Shown piece after piece: positions 1 to 8,831 of a stretch of 64,000 nt of DNA. The stretch covers positions 1,302,001 through 1,366,000 of the forward strand of contig NZ_CP040936.1 in assembly GCF_006352025.1 (NCBI RefSeq). Reading direction: 5' to 3'. The first letter of the stretch is position 1. Each line of letters starts with the position of its first letter. Origin of the DNA: Hymenobacter sp. DG01 (lineage in GTDB: Bacteria; Bacteroidota; Bacteroidia; Cytophagales; Hymenobacteraceae). Below the pieces are notes generated by a model. That model had not been told where the DNA came from, did not search any database, and worked only from the letters and a program-made list of their open reading frames with translations. A program made the translations under genes and the position numbers.

Positions 1-57
1 ATTTATCCCTACTGGCACCAGCGCAACTTCCCCATGCTGCACCCCCGGCTGGTGTAA
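1..57 (+). CDS. 3' end of an unidentified protein gene (partial)
   Basis: The window opens inside a plus-strand reading frame that runs without a stop to TAA at 55-57 and encodes 18 residues ending HPRLV. The tail is too short to assign a family. It is followed by a hairpin terminator at 140-176 and a convergent minus-strand gene, which fits a real gene end. The reading could be chance, since only 18 codons are visible. Confidence 0.45.
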   Translation: MYPYWHQRNFPMLHPRLV

Positions 58-139
58 CGCTATAACTCGGAATGGGGTGAGAAATATGAATTAGCTTTAT
101 TTGACGGCTCTCCAGGTTCCTAACTCCGCTCCAAATGAT

Positions 140-176
140 AAACGCCCCGCCCTGAGTTACTCGGAGCGGGGCGTTT
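140..176. terminator. Bidirectional terminator
   Basis: An 11-bp perfect stem (aaacgccccgc / gcggggcgttt) has A and T runs at its two ends. It lies between the truncated plus-strand gene and the convergent M23 peptidase gene, so it can serve both. Confidence 0.8.
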
Positions 177-204
177 TATTGAAATACTGACGGTGCGTAG
201 CTGC

Positions 205-1356
205 CTACTTAATGCGCAGCGTCCGGCCGGGCCGCAGCACACCTACGTTGCCATTCAGGCGCCGCAGCTGGGCCTGCGACACCCCATACTTATCGGCAAT
301 TTCCGAGAGCGTATCGCCACTCCGGATTTTGTGGGTTACCACGCGCCGGGCCGCGGTAGGCCGGGCGGCGCTGCTGCTCCGACTACTACCACTGCCACTG
401 CCCGCTCCTGGTACACTCCCACCTCGGTATTTCAAGGATTTGCTGTAGTAGGCAAACAGAGCCGAGGTAATCTGGAAGTTATCCTTAATCAGGCGGTAGT
501 CGGGGAAGTCGTACATACGCTCCGGGTCAATAGGGTTACCCTCGTAGCGCACCTCAAAGTGCAGGTGGGAACCGCTGCTGCGCCCAGTGCTGCCGCCCCA
601 GCCAATCAGCTGGCCGGCCTTCACGAAGGTGCCCGGCGTGACCAAGGTTTTCTGCATGTGCCCGTAGAGGGTCTCAATGCCGTTGTAGTGGCGCACCAGG
701 GCGTAGTTACCGTAGCCCGAGCCATCCCACTTCACAATGCGCACCACCCCATCGAAGGCTGCCTTTACGGAATCGCCGGTTTCCAGGTCCAGGTCCACGC
801 CGTAGTGCCAGCGGTAGCCCCGGAAACCGAAGTCGGAGGTGATGGGCGTGCGGTTCAGGGGCATTTTGGCGTAGCGCTGCTTCTCGGGCTCCGTCAGCTT
901 GAGGTTGAGCGTGTCCTTGATGCGGCGGCCATCTACCCGGTAGGGGTTGATGTTGTGCGTGTCCCAGATAGCGTAGTAGCCGGCAACCTGAATCCAGCTG
1001 GAGTCAATCTGCACTTCTTCTTTCACCTCCACAATGTGCTGCTCGCCCTCGTTAAGCGTAGTGGTGTCTTCGCTGACGATGGAGAGCTTTTTGGCGGGAT
1101 TAAAGAAAATGGACTTAGCCGCGTCGGAGCCCTCATCGGGCAGCTCCTCCGTTTCAATAAGAATGGTCGTATCGGGCCGCACGTAGCGGATAGTCGGGGA
1201 TTTAATGCGGAAGAAATCTTTCCGCTTGCCCGCCGAGCCGGCTTTCGCCTTAGGCTCCGGCGCTTTCCGCCGCTGGGCCAGCAGCTGGCCGGGCAAGCCA
1301 AAAAACAGCCCGATCAGTAGCAGCGGCAGCAGCCAGGATTTTACAAAATTCAGCAA
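205..1356 (-). CDS. Secreted M23 metallopeptidase with C-terminal LysM domain
   Basis: Probable murein hydrolase of 383 residues acting on peptidoglycan in the periplasm. Residues 1-28 are a signal peptide (hydrophobic core, cut near LLAQ). An M23/LytM domain spans about 165-285, with zinc-site residues H184 and D188 (HYGVD) and H266 in HLHF, and H233 in YGH as the usual catalytic histidine. A Gly/Ser-rich linker (about 311-338) leads to a LysM domain (339-382, RSGDTLSEIA) for glycan binding. All expected catalytic residues are present, so it is likely an active endopeptidase rather than an EnvC-type activator. It lies downstream of trxB, separated by a word-repeat palindrome. Confidence 0.9.
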   Translation of the reverse strand: MLNFVKSWLLPLLLIGLFFGLPGQLLAQRRKAPEPKAKAGSAGKRKDFFRIKSPTIRYVRPDTTILIETEELPDEGSDAAKSIFFNPAKKLSIVSEDTTTLNEGEQHIVEVKEEVQIDSSWIQVAGYYAIWDTHNINPYRVDGRRIKDTLNLKLTEPEKQRYAKMPLNRTPITSDFGFRGYRWHYGVDLDLETGDSVKAAFDGVVRIVKWDGSGYGNYALVRHYNGIETLYGHMQKTLVTPGTFVKAGQLIGWGGSTGRSSGSHLHFEVRYEGNPIDPERMYDFPDYRLIKDNFQITSALFAYYSKSLKYRGGSVPGAGSGSGSSRSSSAARPTAARRVVTHKIRSGDTLSEIADKYGVSQAQLRRLNGNVGVLRPGRTLRIK

Positions 1357-1482
1357 GAGAAAATCAGTGAAATGGTGAAGTAGTGAAATGGTGAGCGGTG
1401 AAACGGGAAGCTAACGTCCGGCGGGCCGATTTCGCGCAGCGCCAACGATAAAACTCACCATTTCACCACTCACTCATCTCAC
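1357..1482. repeat. Intergenic palindrome built from the word gtgaaatggtga
   Basis: The word gtgaaatggtga occurs twice in direct orientation (from 1368 and 1383). Its complement ctcaccatttcac lies at 1454-1466, pairing over 13 bp with 1383-1395. Related words (tcaccactcac) follow. The architecture matches the repeats near 29.1 and 33.0 kb. No gene is seen here. Confidence 0.65.
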
Positions 1483-2430
1483 TTAATGGTCTCCTAGGGC
1501 GGCGAGGTAGCGCTCGGCATCCAGCGCGGCCATACAGCCAGAGCCGGCGGCCGTCACGGCCTGGCGGTAGGTAAAGTCCTGCACGTCGCCGCAGGCAAAC
1601 ACCCCGTCCACGTTGGTTTTGGCCGTACCCGGAATGGTTTTCAGGTAGCCTTGCTCGTCGTGGTGGAGGTAGGGCTGGAAAATTTTGGAGTTAGGCTCAT
1701 GGCCAATGGCCACGAAGAACCCTTCAATAGCAATTTCGCGGGTAGTGCCGTCCAGGGTGTTCTTCAGGCGGGCACCTTCCACGCCATGCTCCCCTAGAAT
1801 CTCGTCGGTTACCGTGTTCCAGAGCACTTCAATCTTGGGGTTGTCGAGCACACGCTTCTGCATGATTTTCGAGGCCCGCATCTCCCCTTTCCGCACAATC
1901 ATGTACACTTTGGAGCACAGGTTCGCAAGGTAGGTAGCCTCCTCAGCGGCCGTATCACCGGCGCCCACAATGGCCACGTCCTTGCCCCGGTAGAAGAACC
2001 CGTCGCACACGGCACAGGCCGACACCCCCGAGCCGTTCAGGCGCTGCTCGGAGGGCAGGCCCAGCCACTTGGCCGAAGCCCCGGTAGCAATGATAACCGT
2101 GTCGGCGGTTAGCTCCAGAGTTTCGTCAATGGTTACGCGGTGCGGGCGACCCGAGAAGTCCACCGCCGTAGCAATGCCGTAGCGGATATCCGTACCAAAG
2201 CGGGCGGCCTGCTTTTTCAGGTCTTCCATCATCTCCGGCCCCATGATGCCATCGGGGTAGCCAGGAAAGTTTTCTACGTCGTTGGTGATGGTGAGCTGGC
2301 CGCCAGGCTGCAGGCCCTGGTACATCACCGGCTTCAGGCCCGCCCGCGACGCATAAATAGCTGCAGTATAGCCGGCTGGGCCGGAGCCGATAATCAAACA
2401 CTTGATGTGTTCCGGGGTGGTAGTCTCCAT
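1483..2430 (-). CDS. trxB: Thioredoxin-disulfide reductase
   Basis: FAD- and NADPH-dependent reductase (315 residues) that regenerates reduced cytoplasmic thioredoxin. Visible motifs are the FAD-binding GSGPAG (15-20), the redox pair CAVC (C139, C142) and the NADPH-binding GAGDTA near 157. The ATG at 2430 was chosen because METTTPEH leads directly into the flavin fold at the usual family length, and a TAnnTTTG promoter box sits at 2487-2494. A longer frame to 2505 would overlap that promoter. Confidence 0.95.
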   Translation of the reverse strand: METTTPEHIKCLIIGSGPAGYTAAIYASRAGLKPVMYQGLQPGGQLTITNDVENFPGYPDGIMGPEMMEDLKKQAARFGTDIRYGIATAVDFSGRPHRVTIDETLELTADTVIIATGASAKWLGLPSEQRLNGSGVSACAVCDGFFYRGKDVAIVGAGDTAAEEATYLANLCSKVYMIVRKGEMRASKIMQKRVLDNPKIEVLWNTVTDEILGEHGVEGARLKNTLDGTTREIAIEGFFVAIGHEPNSKIFQPYLHHDEQGYLKTIPGTAKTNVDGVFACGDVQDFTYRQAVTAAGSGCMAALDAERYLAALGDH

Positions 2431-2486
2431 GAGAAAGTAAGGCAGCAACCTAAGTTGGAGCCGTGAAAAGTTAAAAGAACGGAGTG

Positions 2487-2494
2487 CAAAGGTA
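2487..2494 (-). promoter_or_regulatory. Promoter -7 box for trxB
   Basis: TACCTTTG on the minus strand matches the Bacteroidota -7 consensus TAnnTTTG exactly. It lies about 57 nt upstream of the trxB ATG. No clear -33 TTG is visible. Confidence 0.55.
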
Positions 2495-2499
2495 ATAAG

Positions 2500-2586
2500 C
2501 AGCACGTAGCACGGGCTCTAGCCCGTAGTACCGTTGCTCGTTACTTGCCAGCCGGCGCCAGAGCAGCCAGCTGAAGCCCACGCTAC
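2500..2586. repeat. REP-like inverted pair
   Basis: A unit gtagcacgggctctag starts near 2506. A related unit in reverse orientation (ctgaagcccacgctac) ends near 2585, its complement reading gtagcgtgggcttcag. Each half can fold locally, as in REP/BIME elements. No transposase gene is nearby. Confidence 0.45.
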
Positions 2587-2591
2587 AACAA

Positions 2592-2618
2592 AAAACCCCA
2601 ACACAAGGCCGGGGTTTT
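2592..2618 (-). terminator. Terminator of rpoD
   Basis: Stem aaaacccc / ggggtttt about 22 nt beyond the rpoD stop, with a short A/T flank giving U residues in the minus-strand transcript. Confidence 0.7.
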
Positions 2619-2639
2619 CGGTAATGGGGTAATATTTCC

Positions 2640-3503
2640 TTACCCCAGGTAAGGCTTCAGGGCCTTGCTGCGGGAGGTGTGGCGCAGGCGGCGGATGGCT
2701 TTTTCCTTGATCTGACGAACCCGCTCGCGGGTCAGGTTGAATTTCTCCCCGATTTCTTCTAGCGTGAGCGAGTGTTCCCCGTTCAGGCCGAAATAAAGAG
2801 TGATAACGTCGGCTTCGCGCTTGGTGAGCGTGCTTAGGGCGCGCTGCACTTCCTTGCGGAGCGAGTCGTTCATCAGACCCGTGTCGGGGCTCTCCTCGTC
2901 CTCGTTTTCGAGCACGTCGAGCAGACGGTTTTCCTCGCCCTGCACGAAAGGGGCATCCACGGATACGTGGCGACCCGAAATCTTCAGGGTATCCACCACT
3001 TCCGAGGTCGTCAGCTCCAGTACTTCAGCAATTTCTTCGGGCGAAGGCTCCCGCTCGAATTTCTGCTCCAGCTCGGAGAAAGACTTGGAAATCTTGTTCA
3101 GCGAGCCTACCCGGTTCAGGGGCAGACGCACGATACGCGACTGTTCAGCCAGGGCCTGCAGAATGGACTGGCGAATCCACCACACAGCGTAGGAAATAAA
3201 CTTAAAGCCGCGGGTTTCGTCGAAGCGCTTGGCGGCTTTGATCAGACCGAGGTTGCCCTCATTGATCAAGTCACCCAGCGACAAACCCTGGTTCTGGTAT
3301 TGCTTAGCCACCGACACCACGAAGCGCAGGTTGGCTTTGGTCAGTTTTTCCAGCGCCTGCTGGTCACCTTCCTTGATGCGTTGCGCCAGCGTCACCTCCT
3401 CATCGGGGGTCAGCAGATCCACCTTGCCAATCTCCTGGAGGTACTTATCCAGCGACTGGCTTTCGCGGTTGGTGATCTGCTTGCTGATTTTTAGCTGTCT
3501 CAT
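2640..3503 (-). CDS. rpoD: Primary RNA polymerase sigma-70 factor
   Basis: 287-residue housekeeping sigma factor lacking region 1.1, as is normal in Bacteroidota. Region 1.2 begins at [10 protein letters not shown]. Region 2 holds the -10-recognition helix segment ([13 protein letters not shown]). Region 3 is followed by region 4 with the -35 helix-turn-helix ([20 protein letters not shown]). It should read the TAnnTTTG promoters seen across this window. It sits downstream of pnp on the same strand, separated by a 12-bp hairpin. Confidence 0.97.
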   Translation of the reverse strand: MRQLKISKQITNRESQSLDKYLQEIGKVDLLTPDEEVTLAQRIKEGDQQALEKLTKANLRFVVSVAKQYQNQGLSLGDLINEGNLGLIKAAKRFDETRGFKFISYAVWWIRQSILQALAEQSRIVRLPLNRVGSLNKISKSFSELEQKFEREPSPEEIAEVLELTTSEVVDTLKISGRHVSVDAPFVQGEENRLLDVLENEDEESPDTGLMNDSLRKEVQRALSTLTKREADVITLYFGLNGEHSLTLEEIGEKFNLTRERVRQIKEKAIRRLRHTSRSKALKPYLG

Positions 3504-3578
3504 TGCGGGCGCGTGAGAATTGAGTTATGGTTGCTTGTAAACGTCGTTGTCAAGTCCGATGTACGGAAGATACCCAAA

Positions 3579-3622
3579 CGCGGGTACCGGCATTGATTCT
3601 GTGCAACACACCGGTACCCGCG
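3579..3622 (-). other. Perfect 12-bp hairpin between pnp and rpoD
   Basis: cgcgggtaccgg (3579-3590) pairs perfectly with ccggtacccgcg (3611-3622) across a 20-nt loop, about 20 nt past the pnp stop. There is no U-tract on the rpoD side, so it is either a factor-assisted terminator or an mRNA-stabilising end. Confidence 0.6.
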
Positions 3623-3641
3623 AAAGTTCGGAAAGATCGGG

Positions 3642-5801
3642 TTACGCGGCGCCGTTCGAGTCGGCAGCGCGCTCGGGTTTGGGCAGAAGCACCTTGCGCG
3701 AGAGACGATATTTACCCGTTTTCTTGTCGATATCGAGCAGCTTCACGTCAATCTCCTGTCCTACTTCCAGCACGCCTTCCAGCGAAGCCAGACGCTCGTG
3801 GGCTACCTCTGAAATGTGCAACAGGCCGTCTTTGCCCGGCATGATTTCCACGAAGGCCCCGTAAGGCTGAATCGAGCGAACCTTGCCTTTGTAGGTTTCG
3901 CCTACCTCCGGCACGGCGGCGATGGCGCGGATACGACCAATGGCAGCTTCCATGTCTTCCTGGTTGGAAGCAAAGATGCTTACGTGGCCTTTCTCGTCCT
4001 TCTCCTCGATGATAACCGTGGCGTTGGTATCCTTCTGGATCTGCTGAATCACCTTGCCACCCGGCCCAATTACCGCACCAATAAACTCCTTGTCGATGAG
4101 CATCTTGTGCGAGCGGGGCGTATGAGGCTTCAGGTCAGCGGCGGGGGTAGCAATGGTCTTGGCCATTTCACCTAGGATGTGCAGACGACCTTCGCGGGCC
4201 TGGTGCAGGGCCTTGGTCAGGATTTCGTTGCTGAGGCCCTGGATTTTGATGTCCATCTGGCAAGCCACGATGCCCTTCTCGGTGCCAGTCACCTTAAAGT
4301 CCATGTCGCCGAGGTGGTCTTCGTCGCCCAGGATGTCCGAAAGCACGGCGTAGTCGCCGGTTTCTTTGTCCTGTACAAGACCCATGGCAATGCCCGATAC
4401 AGCCGCGCGCAGCTTAATACCGGCGTCCATCAAAGCCATCGACGAAGCGCACACTGTCGCCATCGACGACGAACCGTTCGACTCCAGAATGTCAGATACT
4501 ACCCGGATGGTGTAGGGGTTTTCGTCCTCTGAGGGCAGCACTTTCTTGATGGAACGCATAGCCAGGTTGCCGTGGCCTACTTCCCGGCGGCCGGGGCCGC
4601 GGTTGGGCTTCACCTCGCCGGTCGAGAAGGCCGGGAAGTTGTAGTGCAGCATGAACTTGTTGTAGCCCGAAACCATAGCCGAGTCCACAATCTGCTCATC
4701 GAGCTTGGTACCCAGGGCTACCGAAGTCAGCGACTGGGTTTCGCCGCGGGTGAACAGGGCCGAGCCGTGCGCACCGGGCAGGTAGTTCACCTCCGACCAG
4801 ATAGGGCGGATTTCCGTCAGCTGACGACCATCGAGGCGGGTGCGCTCCTTGATCATCATGTCGCGGATGGCTTTCTTCTCAGCCGAGCCGTAGTAACGGC
4901 CGAACATCTTCATGTCCAGCTCGGGGTTCTCGGCCTGCAGCTCTTCTACCAGCGCTTTCTTGATAGCACCGAAGCCCTCCTTGCGGCCCGACTTGCTGGT
5001 ATTGCCCGACTTGGCTACCTCGTAGGCTTTCTGGTAAACCGCCTCCGTGATGCGCTGCTTCAGCTCGTCGTTTTCTTCGTACTTGGGGTAGTCGCGCTTT
5101 ACCTGCGACTTCTCCACGGCGGCGGCCAGCTCCTGCTGCACGCGCACCTGCTCTTTTATGGCTTCGTGAGCGTAGGCAATGGCTTCTACCATTTCCTCTT
5201 CGCTTACTTCGTCCATCTCCCCTTCCACCATGGCCACCGAGTCGGCCGTAGCGCCTACGATGAGGTCGATGTCGGCGCGCTCGATGTCGGCGGTTTTGGG
5301 GTTAATCTGCAGCTTGCCATCAATGCGGGCTACCCGCACCTCCGAAATCGGTCCAGCAAACGGAATATCGGAAACCGACAGGGCAGCCGAAGCGGCCAGA
5401 GCGGCCAGCGCATCGGGCTGCACGTCTTTGTCGGCGGAAATCAGCGAAATCATTACCTGCACCTCGTAGTGATAGTCCTTGGGGAACATCGGGCGCAGAA
5501 TACGGTCCACGAGGCGCGACACCAGCACTTCGTAATCGGAGAGGCGGCCTTCGCGGCGCTGGAACGAACCGGGAATTTTACCGGCACCACCGAATTTCTC
5601 CTGGTAGTCAACCGAGAGGGGCAGGAAATCCACGTCGCCGCGGGCGCTGGGCTGGGAAACTACCGTCGCCAGCAGCATGGCGTCGCCGAGGCGAACGACT
5701 ACCGCGCCATCGGCAAACTTAGCCAGCTTGCCGGTTTCAATGGAGATCTGCCGGCCGTCAGGCAGGGTAATGTGTTTGGTAACCGCGTTGTAATTGGGCA
5801 T
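3642..5801 (-). CDS. pnp: Polyribonucleotide nucleotidyltransferase (PNPase)
   Basis: 719-residue 3'-5' phosphorolytic exoribonuclease of mRNA turnover. Two RNase PH domains (about 10-230 and 310-540) flank an all-helical segment. A KH domain ([15 protein letters not shown], from about 568) and an S1 domain ([17 protein letters not shown], from about 635) follow. The FQRREGR and [10 protein letters not shown] phosphate-binding motifs are present, the latter in the catalytic second RNase PH domain. rpsO lies just upstream, the classic rpsO-pnp order, but two hairpin terminators separate them. Confidence 0.97.
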   Translation of the reverse strand: MPNYNAVTKHITLPDGRQISIETGKLAKFADGAVVVRLGDAMLLATVVSQPSARGDVDFLPLSVDYQEKFGGAGKIPGSFQRREGRLSDYEVLVSRLVDRILRPMFPKDYHYEVQVMISLISADKDVQPDALAALAASAALSVSDIPFAGPISEVRVARIDGKLQINPKTADIERADIDLIVGATADSVAMVEGEMDEVSEEEMVEAIAYAHEAIKEQVRVQQELAAAVEKSQVKRDYPKYEENDELKQRITEAVYQKAYEVAKSGNTSKSGRKEGFGAIKKALVEELQAENPELDMKMFGRYYGSAEKKAIRDMMIKERTRLDGRQLTEIRPIWSEVNYLPGAHGSALFTRGETQSLTSVALGTKLDEQIVDSAMVSGYNKFMLHYNFPAFSTGEVKPNRGPGRREVGHGNLAMRSIKKVLPSEDENPYTIRVVSDILESNGSSSMATVCASSMALMDAGIKLRAAVSGIAMGLVQDKETGDYAVLSDILGDEDHLGDMDFKVTGTEKGIVACQMDIKIQGLSNEILTKALHQAREGRLHILGEMAKTIATPAADLKPHTPRSHKMLIDKEFIGAVIGPGGKVIQQIQKDTNATVIIEEKDEKGHVSIFASNQEDMEAAIGRIRAIAAVPEVGETYKGKVRSIQPYGAFVEIMPGKDGLLHISEVAHERLASLEGVLEVGQEIDVKLLDIDKKTGKYRLSRKVLLPKPERAADSNGAA

Positions 5802-5848
5802 CTTCTAGGGTTGCTTTTTTAGAAAGCGTGCAGCGGGCGAGCAGCCGT

Positions 5849-5873
5849 AAAAACGGGGCCGCCAGTGGCCCCG
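5849..5873 (-). terminator. Second terminator between rpsO and pnp
   Basis: 7-bp stem cggggcc / ggccccg, followed on the minus strand by five Us. It lies 48 nt before the pnp start and could also be a 5' leader hairpin of pnp. Confidence 0.6.
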
Positions 5874-5944
5874 CTTTGCTCTGGGGAATGATTCTTCGGG
5901 GGAGTAAACAACGAAACCGGCAGAATAATGCGGCCGGCTTCGGA

Positions 5945-5989
5945 TAAAAAAAGAGCAGGGAACCTCCCCAGTGGAAAGGCTCCCTGCTC
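5945..5989 (-). terminator. Terminator of rpsO
   Basis: 9-bp stem gagcaggga / tccctgctc with a run of Us on the minus strand, 13 nt past the rpsO stop. Confidence 0.85.
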
Positions 5990-6001
5990 CGGAGCGTGGG
6001 C

Positions 6002-6277
6002 TTACTTGCGAATGCCCAGTTCCTTGATGATGGCGCGGTAGCGGTTGATGTCGCGGTGCTGGAGGTAATCCAGCATACGACGACGCTTACCAACGAGCTT
6101 GAGCAGACCCAGGCGGGTCGAGTAGTCCTTCTTGTTCACCTTCAGGTGCTCGGTCAGGTGAGAGATGCGGTGCGTGAACAGCGCAATCTGCGACTCGGCC
6201 GAACCGGTGTCGTTAGAGGACTTCTGCAGGCTGTTTTTTTCGAAAATAGCCTGTTTTGCTTCAGTTGTAAGTTGCAT
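6002..6277 (-). CDS. rpsO: 30S ribosomal protein S15
   Basis: 91-residue primary 16S rRNA-binding protein of the small-subunit platform. It begins [12 protein letters not shown] and contains the family helices with [21 protein letters not shown] and [23 protein letters not shown]. The ATG at 6277 gives the normal family length; upstream in-frame codons belong to the leader next to the lptF terminator. In E. coli S15 represses its own translation; I see no obvious equivalent leader structure here. Confidence 0.96.
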   Translation of the reverse strand: MQLTTEAKQAIFEKNSLQKSSNDTGSAESQIALFTHRISHLTEHLKVNKKDYSTRLGLLKLVGKRRRMLDYLQHRDINRYRAIIKELGIRK

Positions 6278-6311
6278 CGGCAGATAGGTTTCCCCGTCTT
6301 GGATTAAAAAA

Positions 6312-6343
6312 AGTGAAAAAGCCACCCCGCACTTCGGGGTGGC
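6312..6343 (-). terminator. Terminator of the LptF/G gene
   Basis: 9-bp stem gccaccccg / cggggtggc with a short loop and a U-rich tail on the minus strand. Confidence 0.85.
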
Positions 6344-6421
6344 CGCAAAGGTAGTAGTTTAATGTGAGAACCGCGCTGAAATGTTCTTCCCCTCAAAGAA
6401 AAGCGGTGCTGGCTTTCACCT

Positions 6422-7855
6422 TTACGCCGCTTTTTTATAGCCGCGCAACGGCCAGCGCAGCCAGGAAGGAAATATCTGTGCCCAGTTAATGTCGAGCAGG
6501 CCGGAGTCGTGACGAGCCTGGTAGAGAAAGAACAGGCCAATGGGTAACAGGACGGCGGCGGCCATCCACATGCCTACCCCAACGGGCATCACCATCTCGC
6601 GACCGTACTTCTCCCCCATTATTGATACGACGTAGTACACAATAAAGAAGACGATAGAAACCAGAATGGGCACGCCCAGGCCGCCTTTTTTAATAATGGC
6701 TCCCAGCGGTGCCCCAATCAGGAACATGAGCAGGATGGCGGCCGACTGGGTGTACTTCCGAAAGCTTTCAATTTGATAGTTAGCGGTTTCCTTGGTAAAG
6801 CCAGTTAGCCGCTCGGCCGAGGTTCCCAGGAAGGAGCGCACGTTACGGGCCCGGTTGGCGGCCTGCTGCGCCACCGACATATTGACGGGCTGCAAGCGGG
6901 TTACGGGCACCTGCCAGCCAGCAATTCGCTGCTGAGTCGCCCGCCCGGTGGTGTCGAACCGGAGGTAGGTATAATAGGGATTGAGCTGGGTTATTAGCTG
7001 GGCGCGCTCCGTTCGCAGGCGCTGCTGCAGAGAATCAGTGTAGTGAGTCAGCTGCCGCAGGTTCAGCATCATCTTGTTGTCCTTAAACAGCTCCTTCTTC
7101 GTGCGGTCCAGCCCGAACGACTCCAGGGAGAAGGTTATCAGGTTGCGGCTGAAATTCTGGCGCGTGAACGTAGCACCGGACCGGTTGCTGGCATCGGGCT
7201 GCTCTACATACACCCGCCCCCGAAACAGCTCTAGGCCGAGGTACTGCCCGCCAAAACGCGTAAACATGCGGCCGGAGTCAGCCAGAATAACCCGCATGCT
7301 CCCCGAACTCTGCGTGTGGTCATAAATCATGATACCCTTGAGAATGTCTCCATTCTCGCCCAGCTTCTGGTTTACTTTGATCGTGCGCCCTGGAATGCCA
7401 TTATAAAATACCCCCTCCCGGATATCGAGGGCCAGCTTTTGCTGGCGCACATCCCAGAGCAGACTGTATGCTTCCAGGTTGGCCAGGGGCACAATGGTAT
7501 TGTTAAACCAGAACGCTCCGCCTGCCAGCAGCACACTAAAAATGAGTACCGGCCGCAGAATGCGCGTCAGGGAAATACCCGCCGTTTTGATGGCCGTCAG
7601 CTCGTGGTGCTCTCCAAGCGTGCCGAAGGTCATGAGCGAGGAAAGCAGCACGGCCAGCGGCAGGGAAATGGGCACGATCAGTACGCTGAAGTAAAATAGC
7701 AGCTGAGCAATAACCCCAAACCCCAAGTCCTTACCCACCAAGTCGTCCATGTATTTCATCATGAACTGCATCAGGAAAATAAACTGCACCACCGCGAAAG
7801 TGAGTAGAAAAGGGCCGGCGAAGGCTTGCAGAATCAGCTTATCGAGTTTTTTCAT
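6422..7855 (-). CDS. LptF/LptG-family permease (YjgP/YjgQ)
   Basis: Inner-membrane component of the lipopolysaccharide export ABC transporter (477 residues). Three transmembrane helices near the N-terminus (about 12-115) precede a periplasmic beta-jellyroll segment (about 120-350). Three more helices close the protein (about 360-455, including AAILLMFLIGAPLGAIIKKGGLG). N-terminal LDKLILQAFAGPFL is typical. It is longer than E. coli LptF/G because of the extended periplasmic part usual in Bacteroidota. LptF and LptG cannot be told apart from this copy alone. Confidence 0.9.
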   Translation of the reverse strand: MKKLDKLILQAFAGPFLLTFAVVQFIFLMQFMMKYMDDLVGKDLGFGVIAQLLFYFSVLIVPISLPLAVLLSSLMTFGTLGEHHELTAIKTAGISLTRILRPVLIFSVLLAGGAFWFNNTIVPLANLEAYSLLWDVRQQKLALDIREGVFYNGIPGRTIKVNQKLGENGDILKGIMIYDHTQSSGSMRVILADSGRMFTRFGGQYLGLELFRGRVYVEQPDASNRSGATFTRQNFSRNLITFSLESFGLDRTKKELFKDNKMMLNLRQLTHYTDSLQQRLRTERAQLITQLNPYYTYLRFDTTGRATQQRIAGWQVPVTRLQPVNMSVAQQAANRARNVRSFLGTSAERLTGFTKETANYQIESFRKYTQSAAILLMFLIGAPLGAIIKKGGLGVPILVSIVFFIVYYVVSIMGEKYGREMVMPVGVGMWMAAAVLLPIGLFFLYQARHDSGLLDINWAQIFPSWLRWPLRGYKKAA

Positions 7856-7899
7856 AATGAGTCGAAACCAGCAGTTTCCATTCCTGGTGGCTTCCTAAC

Positions 7900-7950
7900 A
7901 AAAAAGGAGCAGACGAGAAACGAAGATACGGCTCGTTTCGCGTCTGCTCC
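7900..7950 (-). terminator. Terminator of the START-like gene
   Basis: 10-bp stem ggagcagacg / cgtctgctcc with an inner gaaacga/tcgtttc pairing, followed on the minus strand by six Us. Confidence 0.85.
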
Positions 7951-7972
7951 CTGGCCTACGGCCAAAACAGCT

Positions 7973-8383
7973 TTACCCTCCTACCTGTTCCCGCAGCTTT
8001 TGAATCAGGCTATCCCACATTTCCTGCAGCTCCACGGTATCGGTTTCCTCTGAGTAGTCAACAATGCGCAGGTACACTTCCTGGGTTAGCTGCGATTCCT
8101 CAACCAAGAAGTCCAGGTAGTTGGCGTCGGGGGCGTGGCGTCTGTGTTCATCGAGGAAGACAAAGCGAACCGAGCGGTTCGTTCGGTGCGAAGCCATTTC
8201 CGCGTAATGGGGCTGATTGTCCCAAATGAAATTGTAACGCCCATCCTCCACGCGCACATCCTGGCAAAACCAATGCGACAAACCGGAAGCCGACGCTAGG
8301 TAGGGATACAGAATTTTGGGAGAGGCATTAATGGGATACTCGACCGTGAAGCGGTGTTTGAGGCGAGTGGCAGAAAGCGGCAT
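7973..8383 (-). CDS. START-like domain protein
   Basis: 136-residue cytoplasmic protein of the Bacteroidota START-like (SRPBCC superfamily) group. FTVEYPINASPKILYPYLASASGLSHWF is the family N-terminus, and the C-terminal helix is VELQEMWDSLIQKLREQV. These small hydrophobic-pocket folds have no proven function. The ATG at 8383 was preferred over a TTG two codons earlier. It is divergent from tRNA-Met, and this pairing of a START-like gene with an lptF-like gene downstream suggests a stable housekeeping locus. Confidence 0.85.
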   Translation of the reverse strand: MPLSATRLKHRFTVEYPINASPKILYPYLASASGLSHWFCQDVRVEDGRYNFIWDNQPHYAEMASHRTNRSVRFVFLDEHRRHAPDANYLDFLVEESQLTQEVYLRIVDYSEETDTVELQEMWDSLIQKLREQVGG

Positions 8384-8472
8384 AAGCAAAACAGTGTAAA
8401 GAATTTAGCGAGCTAGCTTCCTCGAAAAGCGGCCCAGCAGCCAATATACATGGGTTTTTTTTTGCGCAATGC

Positions 8473-8504
8473 TTGCATTACATTAAATCTTGTTCCTACA
8501 TTTG
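8473..8504 (+). promoter_or_regulatory. Promoter of tRNA-Met
   Basis: -33 element TTG (8473-8475), 21-nt spacer, then -7 box TACATTTG (8497-8504), matching the Bacteroidota consensus TTG-N(19-21)-TAnnTTTG. Predicted start is about 8509-8511, just before the tRNA at 8519. Confidence 0.8.
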
Positions 8505-8518
8505 CACCACCAAAACAG

Positions 8519-8592
8519 GGCGGGGTAGCTCAGTTGGTTAGAGCACAGGATTCATAACCCTGAGGTCACGAGTTCAACTCTCGTCCCCGCTA
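8519..8592 (+). tRNA. tRNA-Met (anticodon CAT), elongator type
   Basis: Cloverleaf: acceptor GGCGGGG/CCCCGCT, D-stem GCTC/GAGC, anticodon loop TTCATAA, T-stem ACGAG/CTCGT with loop TTCAACT. The A-C mismatch at the base of the anticodon loop (31:39) is seen in other Bacteroidota tRNA-Met as far as I recall. The D-loop and absence of a GGG/CCC anticodon stem argue against the initiator. CCA is not encoded. Confidence 0.95.
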
Positions 8593-8597
8593 CAAGT

Positions 8598-8630
8598 AAA
8601 AAGGCCTTCCTTTCACGGGAAGGCCTTTTT
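8598..8630 (+). terminator. Terminator of tRNA-Met
   Basis: 13-bp perfect stem aaaaaggccttcc / ggaaggccttttt with a 7-nt loop, five Us in the plus direction, a few bases after the tRNA. Confidence 0.92.
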
Positions 8631-8831
8631 CGTTTTTCCAGGAAGCACTTCGGGGACATCCCATAAATTATCGGTATGTCAAGATGCTCTCAGTCCTGCG
8701 CTCCTATATTTACCGTTGTGCTTTAATTCACTTCTTAGTGCACTCCGACTCGAGTCACTGGCAGATCTATATCGCCCTAACTACTCCTACTCACTATCTA
8801 CATACTTATACTGTAAGAATTATCTTCTCCT
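8631..8831. other. Lower-GC intergenic stretch, no gene seen
   Basis: This stretch after the tRNA terminator is clearly poorer in GC than its surroundings. A 70-codon open frame begins at 8716 but has no recognisable family features, and it overlaps the decayed gene that follows. Nothing functional is supported. Confidence 0.4.

Noticed and set aside
193..1320. 375-codon open frame opposite the M23 gene
   Set aside because: The minus-strand M23/LysM protein has complete catalytic motifs; the plus frame has none.
4572..5822. 416-codon open frame opposite pnp
   Set aside because: It lies entirely opposite pnp, a certain gene, and its composition (His/Leu/Val/Gly-rich without domains) is that of an antisense shadow in GC-rich DNA.
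8519..8592. Initiator tRNA-fMet
   Set aside because: The anticodon stem lacks the three G-C pairs of initiators and the acceptor is G-U, not the C-A type mismatch; elongator tRNA-Met fits better.
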